DNA of 64,000 nt from Achromobacter sp. HZ34 (GTDB lineage Bacteria; Pseudomonadota; Gammaproteobacteria; Burkholderiales; Burkholderiaceae_B): contig NZ_NJIX01000004.1 of assembly GCF_002209485.1 (NCBI RefSeq), positions 248,001 to 312,000 of the forward strand. Direction: 5' to 3'. Positions 45,968 to 53,528 of the stretch are shown here, piece after piece. The notes beneath the pieces are model-generated. The model saw only the letters and a program-made list of their open reading frames with translations, had not been told where the DNA came from and searched no databases. The stretch's first letter is position 1, and every line of letters begins with the position of its first letter. The position numbers and the translations under genes were made by a program.

Positions 45968-46780
45968 TCAAGCCGCGGCCGATGCCGCCGTCCTGCCATT
46001 GAAAAGCACACCGTAGCCAGGCTTGGCGCCCACCGCGCCGGTCAGTTCCAGGCAGTGCCAGAAGGACGCCTGGATGGCGGATATGACCGGCTTGCCCAGC
46101 TTCTGCTCCAGGGCCTCGATGGCGCCCACCGTTCTGAAGTTCGTGCACGAGACGAAGATCGCGGTGGCATCCGGATGGTCGACGGACAGGACGTGGTCGT
46201 ACACCTGTTCCAGCGACACTTCGGCCAGCGCATGGTCATCCGAAATGCCCAGGTAAGCGCTCTTCACTACCTCATGGCCGTTCTCTTCCAGAAAACGGAT
46301 GGCGCGCTCATGGATCTCGGGAAGGTAAGGCGTGGCCAGCGCCACCTTGCCCGCCTTGACCTGCTTCAACGCGGCCAGCGTCGCCGTCGATGCCGTGGTG
46401 ATCTTCGGTCCCGGCACCCATTGGCGCAGCTTCTCGATCAGCGCATGGTCATAAGCCGTTCCATGCAGGAACGAGGCGCTGGTTCCGCCGAAAAGCAATA
46501 CATCGATAGGCGCAGCGCCAGCCATGCGGGCGGCCTGCTCCAGCTCCGGCGCGTTCATCATCGCTTCGATTCCCTCGACGGTCACCTTCGGCAGCTTGAC
46601 GCGCGCGGTGTGGGTGGAGACGCCGGGCGCCGACATGGCCCACATCTCTTCCTCCATGACGACGCTGGAGGCGATATAGATCAGGCCGATACGCGCCAGG
46701 TCGCCAGAGCCGTCATAGCGGAACCGGGGATAGGCTTTGCCGGATGTATCGGCTTGAAGGGAATTCGAGAGGGTGTTCAA
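45968..46780 (-). CDS. arylmalonate decarboxylase-like protein (Asp/Glu racemase superfamily)
   Basis: This 270-residue protein resembles Bordetella arylmalonate decarboxylase: the dioxyanion-hole motif GGTSASF (Gly99-Phe104), the single catalytic Cys212 in VSCTNFR, ALATPYLPEIHERAIRFL and the C-terminal PGYGVLF. As in that enzyme, only the second of the two racemase cysteines exists, and the Gly-Cys spacing (113) is close. The start is TTG 46780, with GGAG 7 bases before it. A maleate-isomerase-type activity is the alternative. It leads into the amino-acid transporter and is divergent from the RidA-like gene. Confidence 0.82.
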   Translation of the reverse strand: MNTLSNSLQADTSGKAYPRFRYDGSGDLARIGLIYIASSVVMEEEMWAMSAPGVSTHTARVKLPKVTVEGIEAMMNAPELEQAARMAGAAPIDVLLFGGTSASFLHGTAYDHALIEKLRQWVPGPKITTASTATLAALKQVKAGKVALATPYLPEIHERAIRFLEENGHEVVKSAYLGISDDHALAEVSLEQVYDHVLSVDHPDATAIFVSCTNFRTVGAIEALEQKLGKPVISAIQASFWHCLELTGAVGAKPGYGVLFNGRTAASAAA

Positions 46781-47092
46781 CGCGCGGCTCCGTATCGTGA
46801 GGTCTGGCTTGCGGGCAGCGCCCCTTGAGAGGCAATGGTTTCTCCACGCCAAGGAGGCTGCGTCAACGCCAACCAATGATGAGAGAGACGACCTGAGGCA
46901 CCAAGTCGCCTTTTCCTTATGCAGGGATCGAATTTCCTGATGGCTCGCGCGGGCACGGTTCGCGTCGGAATTTCCGAGACGGGACACCGGAAAAAACAAA
47001 TAGGCGCGCGCCGGGCTTGAGCCGACTATCGACAAGCCTGGACTGTCCTTGAACCGCAGGCCTCCGGATAAACCCTAGTTTCTCGACGAGCC
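46781..47092. other. 312-base divergent regulatory region
   Basis: There is no gene here. It lies between the minus-strand decarboxylase/transporter operon and the plus-strand RidA-DUF1028-LysR-M20 genes and must hold both promoters. A perfect palindrome CGGAATTTCCG (46966-46976) and a second GAATTTCC at 46930-46937 are the only notable elements; they could be half-sites for the nearby LysR protein. Confidence 0.5.
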
Positions 47093-47506
47093 ATGAAACA
47101 TACCCGCATACGCACCTTCAATACCAAAGCGACGTATCCCGAACAGAGCCTCGATAACGACTTGTGCCAGGCAGTCGTCGCGCGCGGCAGCACCGTATTC
47201 CTGCGCGGCCAGATCGGCCAGAACCTGGATACGTCCGAAAGCGTCTGCATCGGCGACGCGGCAGGCCAGGCCGAACAGGCCATGCACAACATCGACATGC
47301 TGCTGCGGGAAGCCGGCGGCGAACTCGAACATATCTGCAAGATCACCATCTACATCATCGATCCCCGCTACCGCGAGCCGGTCTACCGCGTGGTCGGCAA
47401 ATGGCTCAAGGGCGTATTTCCGGTTTCCACGGGCATCGTGGTGTCGGCACTGGCGCGGCCGGAGTGGCTGGTGGAGATCGATGCGACTGCGGTTATTCCT
47501 GATTGA
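47093..47506 (+). CDS. RidA-like protein (Rid subfamily lacking the deaminase arginine)
   Basis: This 137-residue protein has the YjgF/Rid fold: VFLRGQIGQNLD, AEQAMHNIDMLLREAGG and LVEIDATAVIPD. In true RidA, Arg105 in FPARS hydrolyses enamines; here the stretch is FPVSTG with Ser112 at that position. It therefore belongs to a Rid group without demonstrated 2-aminoacrylate deaminase activity, often found in catabolic gene clusters. It is the first gene of the plus-strand run. Confidence 0.88.
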   Translation: MKHTRIRTFNTKATYPEQSLDNDLCQAVVARGSTVFLRGQIGQNLDTSESVCIGDAAGQAEQAMHNIDMLLREAGGELEHICKITIYIIDPRYREPVYRVVGKWLKGVFPVSTGIVVSALARPEWLVEIDATAVIPD

Positions 47507-47526
47507 CTTAGGCCGAGGCTCTGGTA

Positions 47527-48198
47527 ATGACTTTCTCCATCATTGCGCGCTGCCCGACGTCGGGCCAGTTCGGCGCGGCGGTATCGTCGTCATCACCGGC
47601 CGTGGCCGCGCGCTGCATCCGTGCCCGCGCCGGCGTCGGCGCTGTCGTCAGCCAGAACATCACCGACCCTGCGTTGGGGCCGGCCCTCCTGGACGCGCTG
47701 GCGGCCGGCGCCACGCCTGCGCAAGCCATCGAGTCCCTGCAGGCACGTCCCTATCTCAGCTACAGGCAGCTGATGGCCATCGACGCTCGCCACGCCCCGG
47801 CGGTGTACACGGGCGCGGACGCCTTGGGCCGGCTGGCCGGCGCCACGGGAGAGCACGCCAGTTGCGCCGGCAACATGCTGGCGACGCTGGACGTGCCCGC
47901 CGCGATGCTGTCCGCGTTCGACCGGGCCCAGGGGACCTTGGCCGAGCGGCTGATGCAGGCCCTGCTGGCCGGCCAGGCGGCAGGCGGCGAAGAAGGACCC
48001 GTGCATTCCGCCGGCCTGCTGGTCTATGGCGACCTGGATTGGCCCATGGTGGACCTGCGCATGGACTGGGTCGATTCGTGTCCCGTCGAGACCCTGTACG
48101 AAGCGTGGAAGGTCTACGAGCCGCAAGTCCAGGACTACATCACACGGGCGAGGAATCCGACGTCGGCGCCCAGCTTCGGCGTACCAGGCAATCCGTGA
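47527..48198 (+). CDS. DUF1028 family protein (probable Ntn-hydrolase fold)
   Basis: This 223-residue protein opens MTFSIIARCPTSGQFG and has ARAGVGAVVSQNITDP, GNMLATLDVPAAM and GQAAGGEEGPVHSAGLLV, all DUF1028 hallmarks. The family has been placed with Ntn hydrolases, whose nucleophile is the first residue after Met removal; Thr2 would fill that role here. It is 20 bases after the RidA-like gene and in relatives commonly neighbours M20 deacylases, as it does here. Confidence 0.85.
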   Translation: MTFSIIARCPTSGQFGAAVSSSSPAVAARCIRARAGVGAVVSQNITDPALGPALLDALAAGATPAQAIESLQARPYLSYRQLMAIDARHAPAVYTGADALGRLAGATGEHASCAGNMLATLDVPAAMLSAFDRAQGTLAERLMQALLAGQAAGGEEGPVHSAGLLVYGDLDWPMVDLRMDWVDSCPVETLYEAWKVYEPQVQDYITRARNPTSAPSFGVPGNP

Positions 48199-48248
48199 GC
48201 GCCAAACCTGAGTTGGCCGTGCGAGAAAACCCGCGGCGCGCCAGGTCC

Positions 48249-48308
48249 CATAGTCCGGGCATAGTGGATACACTTCCGCTCAACCCTGTTCTTTCCTCCC
48301 GGACTATG
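48249..48308 (+). promoter_or_regulatory. 11-bp inverted repeat that includes the LysR start codon
   Basis: CATAGTCCGGG (48249-48259) and CCCGGACTATG (48298-48308) are perfect complements 38 bases apart. The right arm contains the ATG of the LysR gene. In RNA the pairing would hide the start codon; in DNA it could be an autoregulatory LysR site. No Shine-Dalgarno is visible before this ATG. Confidence 0.55.
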
Positions 48309-49292
48309 CTCAATCGCATTTCGCTGCGACAGATGGAGTACTTCGTCGCCACGGCCAAGCATGGCAGCATCGCCGCGGCCTCGGCGCAGATCCACATCTC
48401 GGCCCCGTCGATATCCGCGGCCATCGCGCACGTCGAAGCCGAACTCGACGTGCAGCTGTTCGTGCGGCATCCGTCCAAGGGATTGGCGCTGACGGTGCTG
48501 GGGCAACAGGTGATGCGCGAGTGCGAGGACCTGCTGGAACGGGCGTCGCGGCTGTATGAGATCGCGTCGCTGTCGAGCAATTCGATCCAGGGCACGTTGC
48601 GGGTCGGCTGCTTCCAGTCCCTGGCCGCGATGATCGCGCCGGAAGTGATCTTCGGTTTCTCGCGGGCCTTCGAGAAAGTCGACCTGCATATGGTGGAAGG
48701 TGACCAGCAGTTGCTGATCGAAAAACTGCACACGCTGGATATCGACATCGCGCTGACCTACGACCTGAGGCTGGGTGACGAGATTGCGTTCGAAACGCTG
48801 GCGCATCTGCCGCCGCACGTGGTCGTCAGTGAACTGCACCCCTTGTCGCAGCAGATTGCGGTGACGCTGGATGAACTCGCCAAGCTGCCCATGGTGCTGC
48901 TCGACCTGCCCTTGAGCCGGGAATATTTCATGTCCCTGTTCGCCAAGCATGGCCTTGAGCCGAATATCGTCGCCCGTTCCCGCTCCGAAGAAGTGGTGCG
49001 CTCCATGGTCGCCAACGGCATAGGCTATGCCCTCTTCAATGTGCGGCCCAAGTCGACGCAAGCGCTCGACGGCAAGCGGCTGGTGCGATTGCGCCTGGTG
49101 GGGGAACACCGGCCCATGCTGCTGGGGCTCACCACCTACAAGCCGATGAAACCGTCGCGGCTGACGGAAGTGTTCATGCAGCGTTGCCGCGCGTATATCT
49201 CGGACCAGTACATTCCCGGCATGAGCGAGGGCAGCTTCTTCGATCCCTACGTGCCCGACGCCGCCGCCGCTGGCGGCGATCCGAATCAATAG
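48306..49292 (+). CDS. LysR family transcriptional regulator
   Basis: This 328-residue protein has the N-terminal winged helix LRQMEYFVATAKHGSIAAASAQIHISAPSISAAIAHVEAELDVQLFVRH and a periplasmic-binding-like effector domain (RVGCFQSLAAMIAPEVI onward). The ATG lies within the right arm of an inverted repeat. Its position among the RidA, DUF1028 and M20 genes suggests that it controls this locus. The frame is open far upstream, but that part overlaps DUF1028 in another frame. Confidence 0.9.
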   Translation: MLNRISLRQMEYFVATAKHGSIAAASAQIHISAPSISAAIAHVEAELDVQLFVRHPSKGLALTVLGQQVMRECEDLLERASRLYEIASLSSNSIQGTLRVGCFQSLAAMIAPEVIFGFSRAFEKVDLHMVEGDQQLLIEKLHTLDIDIALTYDLRLGDEIAFETLAHLPPHVVVSELHPLSQQIAVTLDELAKLPMVLLDLPLSREYFMSLFAKHGLEPNIVARSRSEEVVRSMVANGIGYALFNVRPKSTQALDGKRLVRLRLVGEHRPMLLGLTTYKPMKPSRLTEVFMQRCRAYISDQYIPGMSEGSFFDPYVPDAAAAGGDPNQ

Positions 49293-49302
49293 AGGCAATT
49301 CC

Positions 49303-50499
49303 ATGAATTCATCCCCGCCGTCCACCAGTCTCGACTTGCTGCGTGAACTGCTCGCGTTTCCTTCCGTCACGTTGACGCCCAACCAGGCGCTGATCGAACG
49401 CATACAGGCGGTGCTGGCCGGGGCCGGCATCGAATCGACCGTGGTGGCGGATCCGCAGGACGAGAGCCGCTGCAATCTGTTCGCGACGGTGGGGCCCAAG
49501 GACGTGCCAGGCGTCGTGTTGTCCGGCCATACCGACGTGGTGCCGGTCGAGGGCCAGCCCTGGACCGTCCCGCCTTTCGCCGCGACCGAGCGCGATGGCC
49601 GCATCTACGGCCGCGGCAGCGCCGACATGAAAGGCTTCGTCGCCTGCGCGGTGATGGCCATGGTGCGTGCGGCCGGTCTGCCCTTGAAGCGGCCGCTGCA
49701 CGTGGCCCTGTCCTTCGATGAGGAAATCGGCTGCGTGGGCGTGCGCCATCTGATCCGTGCGCTGGAGCACATGAAGCCGGCGCCGACCCTGTGCGTGGTG
49801 GGCGAACCCACGCTGATGAAAATCGGCACCGGCCATAAAGGCAAGGCAGCCTATCGCGCGCTGTGTTGCGGGCAGGCCGGGCATTCGGGCCTGGCGCCGC
49901 GTTTCGTCAACGCCATCCATACCGCCGCCGACCTGGTAGCGGCCATGCGCGAGGTACAGCGCGAACTGGCCCAGGACGGACCGCGCGAGGAAGGATATGC
50001 GATCCCCTACACGACGGTGCACGCCGGCACCATCAAGGGTGGCGCCGCGCTGAACATCGTGCCCGCGCAGTGCGAAGTCAATTTCGAGATACGCAACGTG
50101 GCGCAGGACGACCCGGCGCAGATCCTGGCGCGGGTGCTGGAACTGACGCAAGCGCGGATGCGCGAGGCCCGGGCGCATGAGCAGGCGCTTGACCAGGATT
50201 TGCCGGTCGCCGCGCCGCCCACGGTCGACGTGGTGAACACCTATCCGGGCCTGGCCACCGCCGCCGATTCACCTGGCGTACAGCTGTTGTCGTCATGGTT
50301 GCCCGCGGGCACCGGCCTGACCAAGGTTGCGTTCGGAACGGAAGGCGGGTTGTTCCAGCAGCAATGGCGCGACACGGCGGTACTGGTGTGCGGACCGGGC
50401 AGCATCGAGGTCGCCCACAAAGCCGATGAATATGTCGAGATCGCGCAAATCGAGGCGTGCGACGCGATGCTGGAGAAACTGACGGCTTACCTGGTCTGA
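49303..50499 (+). CDS. M20 family deacylase (acetylornithine deacetylase ArgE-like)
   Basis: This 398-residue binuclear-metal amidohydrolase has metal and catalytic motifs SGHTDVVPV, GRGSADMKGF, SFDEEIGCVGV and CVVGEPTLM. A dimerisation domain around 175-290 begins GKAAYRALCCGQAGHSG, and the last His is missing a strong context but lies near VEIAQIEACD. ArgE normally removes acetyl from N-acetylornithine, but the genomic setting suggests hydrolysis of another N-acylated amino acid. It follows the LysR gene by 10 bases. Confidence 0.88.
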   Translation: MNSSPPSTSLDLLRELLAFPSVTLTPNQALIERIQAVLAGAGIESTVVADPQDESRCNLFATVGPKDVPGVVLSGHTDVVPVEGQPWTVPPFAATERDGRIYGRGSADMKGFVACAVMAMVRAAGLPLKRPLHVALSFDEEIGCVGVRHLIRALEHMKPAPTLCVVGEPTLMKIGTGHKGKAAYRALCCGQAGHSGLAPRFVNAIHTAADLVAAMREVQRELAQDGPREEGYAIPYTTVHAGTIKGGAALNIVPAQCEVNFEIRNVAQDDPAQILARVLELTQARMREARAHEQALDQDLPVAAPPTVDVVNTYPGLATAADSPGVQLLSSWLPAGTGLTKVAFGTEGGLFQQQWRDTAVLVCGPGSIEVAHKADEYVEIAQIEACDAMLEKLTAYLV

Positions 50500-50912
50500 C
50501 CGTCCGGGACGGGCGCGGTTCGAGCCGGCCGGCTCGGCCGGCCCAGCGTGGCGGAGGGCAGCTCGCCGAACTGCTGGAAGTAATGCTTGGCAAAGCGGGC
50601 GCAGTGGAAGAAACCGTTGCCCATGGCGACTTCCGCCACGGTGACGTCCGTCCCCTGCGCGGCCTTCAGCGCCCGCCGCGCGTCATTGAGCCGGCGCATG
50701 CGCAGATAGGCCAGCGGCGATACGCCGTAGATTTCGAGGAAGCTGCGTTGCAGGTAAGTCCGGCTGACCTTCAGCGCCAAGCACAGCTTCATTACTGTCA
50801 GCGGTTCATGGGGATTGGCATCGACGAACGCCAATGCGGCCGTGGTGATGCGGTGGGCATTGACCGGCTGCATCCGCTTGGGCGGAGCCGCGCTCAGTGG
50901 TACTGGATGCAT
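50487..50912 (-). CDS. stand-alone AraC-type DNA-binding domain protein
   Basis: This 141-residue protein contains only the AraC helix-turn-helix pair (LTVMKLCLALKVSRTYLQRSFLEIYG, SPLAYLRMRRLNDARRAL, VAEVAMGNGFFHCARFAKHYFQQFGELP) with about 30 preceding residues and no effector domain. Either it is a remnant of a longer EutR-like regulator or a genuinely short one. It overlaps the M20 gene end by 13 bases on the other strand. Confidence 0.75.
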   Translation of the reverse strand: MHPVPLSAAPPKRMQPVNAHRITTAALAFVDANPHEPLTVMKLCLALKVSRTYLQRSFLEIYGVSPLAYLRMRRLNDARRALKAAQGTDVTVAEVAMGNGFFHCARFAKHYFQQFGELPSATLGRPSRPARTAPVPDGQTR

Positions 50913-51199
50913 GCGACGTCGGACTAATTTTGGATAGACGATGGATGGACTGCGCCCTTACCTTTGCGCCCACATTTCCTCGCAATCGTAAGGTTTGGAA
51001 ACCCCGTCGAGCAAGCATGGCCACGCTGATCCCGTCGACTATCCCGGGAGAATGGCGCGGCCGAGGCGCCGGGGTCCGGCTGTCGAGCCCGGATGCATGA
51101 AAAATGCCTGAACGGCTGCGCCTGACGGGCGCCGCGACTGCACCATATCCGTGCATGTGATTGCGAATTAGTCAACGCAAGCCTCCCATCCGGACTTTC

Positions 51200-53401
51200 A
51201 TGAACCACTTTTCCCGAAGAACGAACAATCGCGTATTTCGTCTCAGCACGCTCAGCCTGGGGATTACCCTCGCTTGTGCCGGCAGTGCCGTGTGCGCCGA
51301 AACAACATATTCGGGTGGGCTGACAGCGGCCACCTTGCCGTCAGGCCTGGTCATGTCGCCTGGCTATACGCTAGGCCAGTTCAGCATGGACATCAGTTCG
51401 GACGGCAACGTGGTGGCCGGAACGGCGACGGATGGGGGCAGCGTGCAGAGGCCGTACATCTACACCGCTGCGGGTGGGGTGCAATTATTGAGTACCGATC
51501 CCGCCTATCCGCAGACCGTGGCGGCGGGCATCAGCGGCGATGGCTCCTTCGTCGTAGGCAGCGAAATCAACACGACGACGGACGGCCGTGGCGTCATGTG
51601 GAACGTGGCGACGGGCGCGCGTACTGTCATCGCGATTCCGGGTCCGCTGGCCGCGAGCATCACTGCCGTCAGCACTGACGGCAATGTCGTCGGGGGGTAC
51701 GCGTACTATCCCGGCGGGACGGGCAACGCGGAGGCAATCATCGCGACCCTGGGCCCGTCACCGACGGTGACCAGGCTGGATACGACCTCGGCATACGCCG
51801 CCGGTGCAAGTTCCGTTATCAAGCTGAACGGCAATGGATCGGTGGCGATAGGATATGGTATGTCGCCGGTAGCGGGCGGCGGCTCCACCCTCGACGGTTG
51901 GCGCTGGACCAGCACGGATGGCATGGTGGGCCTGGGCCACCTGCCCGGCGGCACCATGACGGTTCCGTTGGGTATCAACGCGGCTGGGGACGTCGTGGTG
52001 GGTCTGGCAAGCGGTACTGTCGCGGGCGGTCCTTTGAGCCCTCTATCGTTCCGCTGGACCGCGGCAACCGGCCCGGTCAGCCTGGGCTACCTGCATGGCG
52101 ATACCACCTCATGGTCGACCGCCCTGGACGTCAACGCAAGCGGCGACGTGGTGGTGGGTTTGGTCCAGAATCCCGTGTCCACGGTGGCTGACGGTTATCG
52201 CTGGACGGCGTCCACCGGAATGCAGACCATCCCGGAATGGTTGACCAGCAAAGGTATCGCGGTGGCGAGCACTGCCGTCGCCGTACAGAGCGCGCAAGCG
52301 GTGAGCGCCGACGGCAACACCGTTACCGGCACCTTGGCGGACGGCAATATCTACGTCGCGCGTGTCGTGGAGACGACCACCACCACTACCCCGCCGACGG
52401 CTCCCACCGATCCTGCTGCTCCCCCGCCCCCTGTAGAACCGCCGCCCACGGGCGCCGGCTCCGGCATCATCACGCTGGCCAACTACATGAACAGCTTGAA
52501 CGCGGCGTCGCAGGCCTCCAGCCAGGCCTTGCAGGACACCGGCATGGTGCTGACCGGTGCGCACGGCAGTCCGATGCGTGGCCTGATCTCGGGCAACCAG
52601 CAATACGTCTGGAGCACCGGCGACTGGGGCCGTGCCGATGTATCGAGCGACAACCACGCCGACCAGGGTGCGATCGAAATCGGCTATGCGCGCGGCATAG
52701 GCGAAAAGTCCATGGGCAAGATCGCGGTGGGCCGCAGCTACAGCAGCCAGGACACCGTCTATGACGGCAACATCCGCGCGCTTGGTACCTACATCCTGCC
52801 GGAATTCATCTCCGCCATTCCGGGCACCCCGCTGTATGGCACCTTGAGCGCCTACTACAACTTCGGCGATACGGACGTGCGCCGCGGCTATGACAACGCG
52901 GGCTTCCAGGTGCATTCCACCGGCTCGGCGTCGCAGCACACCTGGGCCACGCAAGGGCGCCTGGACTGGCTCAACGCGGTTCAAGGCGAACGCTACGCGC
53001 TGACGCCCTATACGTCGTTGCTTTACATGCGTACTCACATGGGCAGCTACACCGAAAGCAACGGCGGCTTCCCGGTGAGCTGGGATGCCCGTAACGATCA
53101 CTCGACGCAGGCGCGCCTGGGGCTGGACGGCGTCTACGATCTGTCGGACAAGGTCAAGTTGCTGGGCCGCGTCGAAGGCGTGCATCGCTTCGAGAGCAAG
53201 GGCAGTGACGCCAGCGGCCAGATACTTGGACTGTCGTCCTTCAACCTGGACGGGCAGAAATACAAGCAGAACTGGCTGCGCTTCGGCGTGGGCATGGAAG
53301 TGGGTGTGGGCAAGGGCACGTTCTCGCTGGCCGGCAACGCGACCACCGAAGCCGAGACCACGCGCTACTGGGGCAGCCTGAGCTATCGCCTGCCGTTCTG
53401 A
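51200..53401 (+). CDS. autotransporter with HAF-repeat passenger
   Basis: This 733-residue type V secreted protein has an N-terminal signal region ending VCAE and a passenger of about 360 residues. The passenger has seven related strands of the type S-x-DG-x-V-x-G (for example SSDGNVVAG, SGDGSFVVG, STDGNVVGG, SADGNTVTG), the HAF extracellular repeat pattern. A Thr/Pro-rich linker (TTTTTPPTAP) follows, then a beta-barrel of about 300 residues ending SYRLPF with the terminal Phe used for outer-membrane insertion. The ATG lacks a good Shine-Dalgarno. It stands alone. Confidence 0.88.
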   Translation: MNHFSRRTNNRVFRLSTLSLGITLACAGSAVCAETTYSGGLTAATLPSGLVMSPGYTLGQFSMDISSDGNVVAGTATDGGSVQRPYIYTAAGGVQLLSTDPAYPQTVAAGISGDGSFVVGSEINTTTDGRGVMWNVATGARTVIAIPGPLAASITAVSTDGNVVGGYAYYPGGTGNAEAIIATLGPSPTVTRLDTTSAYAAGASSVIKLNGNGSVAIGYGMSPVAGGGSTLDGWRWTSTDGMVGLGHLPGGTMTVPLGINAAGDVVVGLASGTVAGGPLSPLSFRWTAATGPVSLGYLHGDTTSWSTALDVNASGDVVVGLVQNPVSTVADGYRWTASTGMQTIPEWLTSKGIAVASTAVAVQSAQAVSADGNTVTGTLADGNIYVARVVETTTTTTPPTAPTDPAAPPPPVEPPPTGAGSGIITLANYMNSLNAASQASSQALQDTGMVLTGAHGSPMRGLISGNQQYVWSTGDWGRADVSSDNHADQGAIEIGYARGIGEKSMGKIAVGRSYSSQDTVYDGNIRALGTYILPEFISAIPGTPLYGTLSAYYNFGDTDVRRGYDNAGFQVHSTGSASQHTWATQGRLDWLNAVQGERYALTPYTSLLYMRTHMGSYTESNGGFPVSWDARNDHSTQARLGLDGVYDLSDKVKLLGRVEGVHRFESKGSDASGQILGLSSFNLDGQKYKQNWLRFGVGMEVGVGKGTFSLAGNATTEAETTRYWGSLSYRLPF

Positions 53402-53403
53402 GT

Positions 53404-53428
53404 GCATCAACATAAGCACGGTTGATGC
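53404..53428 (+). terminator. hairpin after the autotransporter gene
   Basis: GCATCAAC and GTTGATGC form a perfect 8-bp stem with a 9-base loop, 2 bases after the stop codon. The T-tract is short (TTCC, TTTTGC further on), so termination may be weak. Confidence 0.5.
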
Positions 53429-53528
53429 TTCCAATCAGTTTTGCTTCATCAAGCGCGCCTGTCATTGACGGCGCGCGGGGTGCCGCCCTAGCCTTTGCGG
53501 TGTCAATCACCACGAGGCATGGCATCGA

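Noticed and set aside
47481-49292. 603-residue frame that would fuse an unknown domain to the LysR regulator
   Set aside because: The upstream 275 residues overlap DUF1028 in another frame and are Gly/Arg-rich noise; LysR homology begins at the ATG at 48306.
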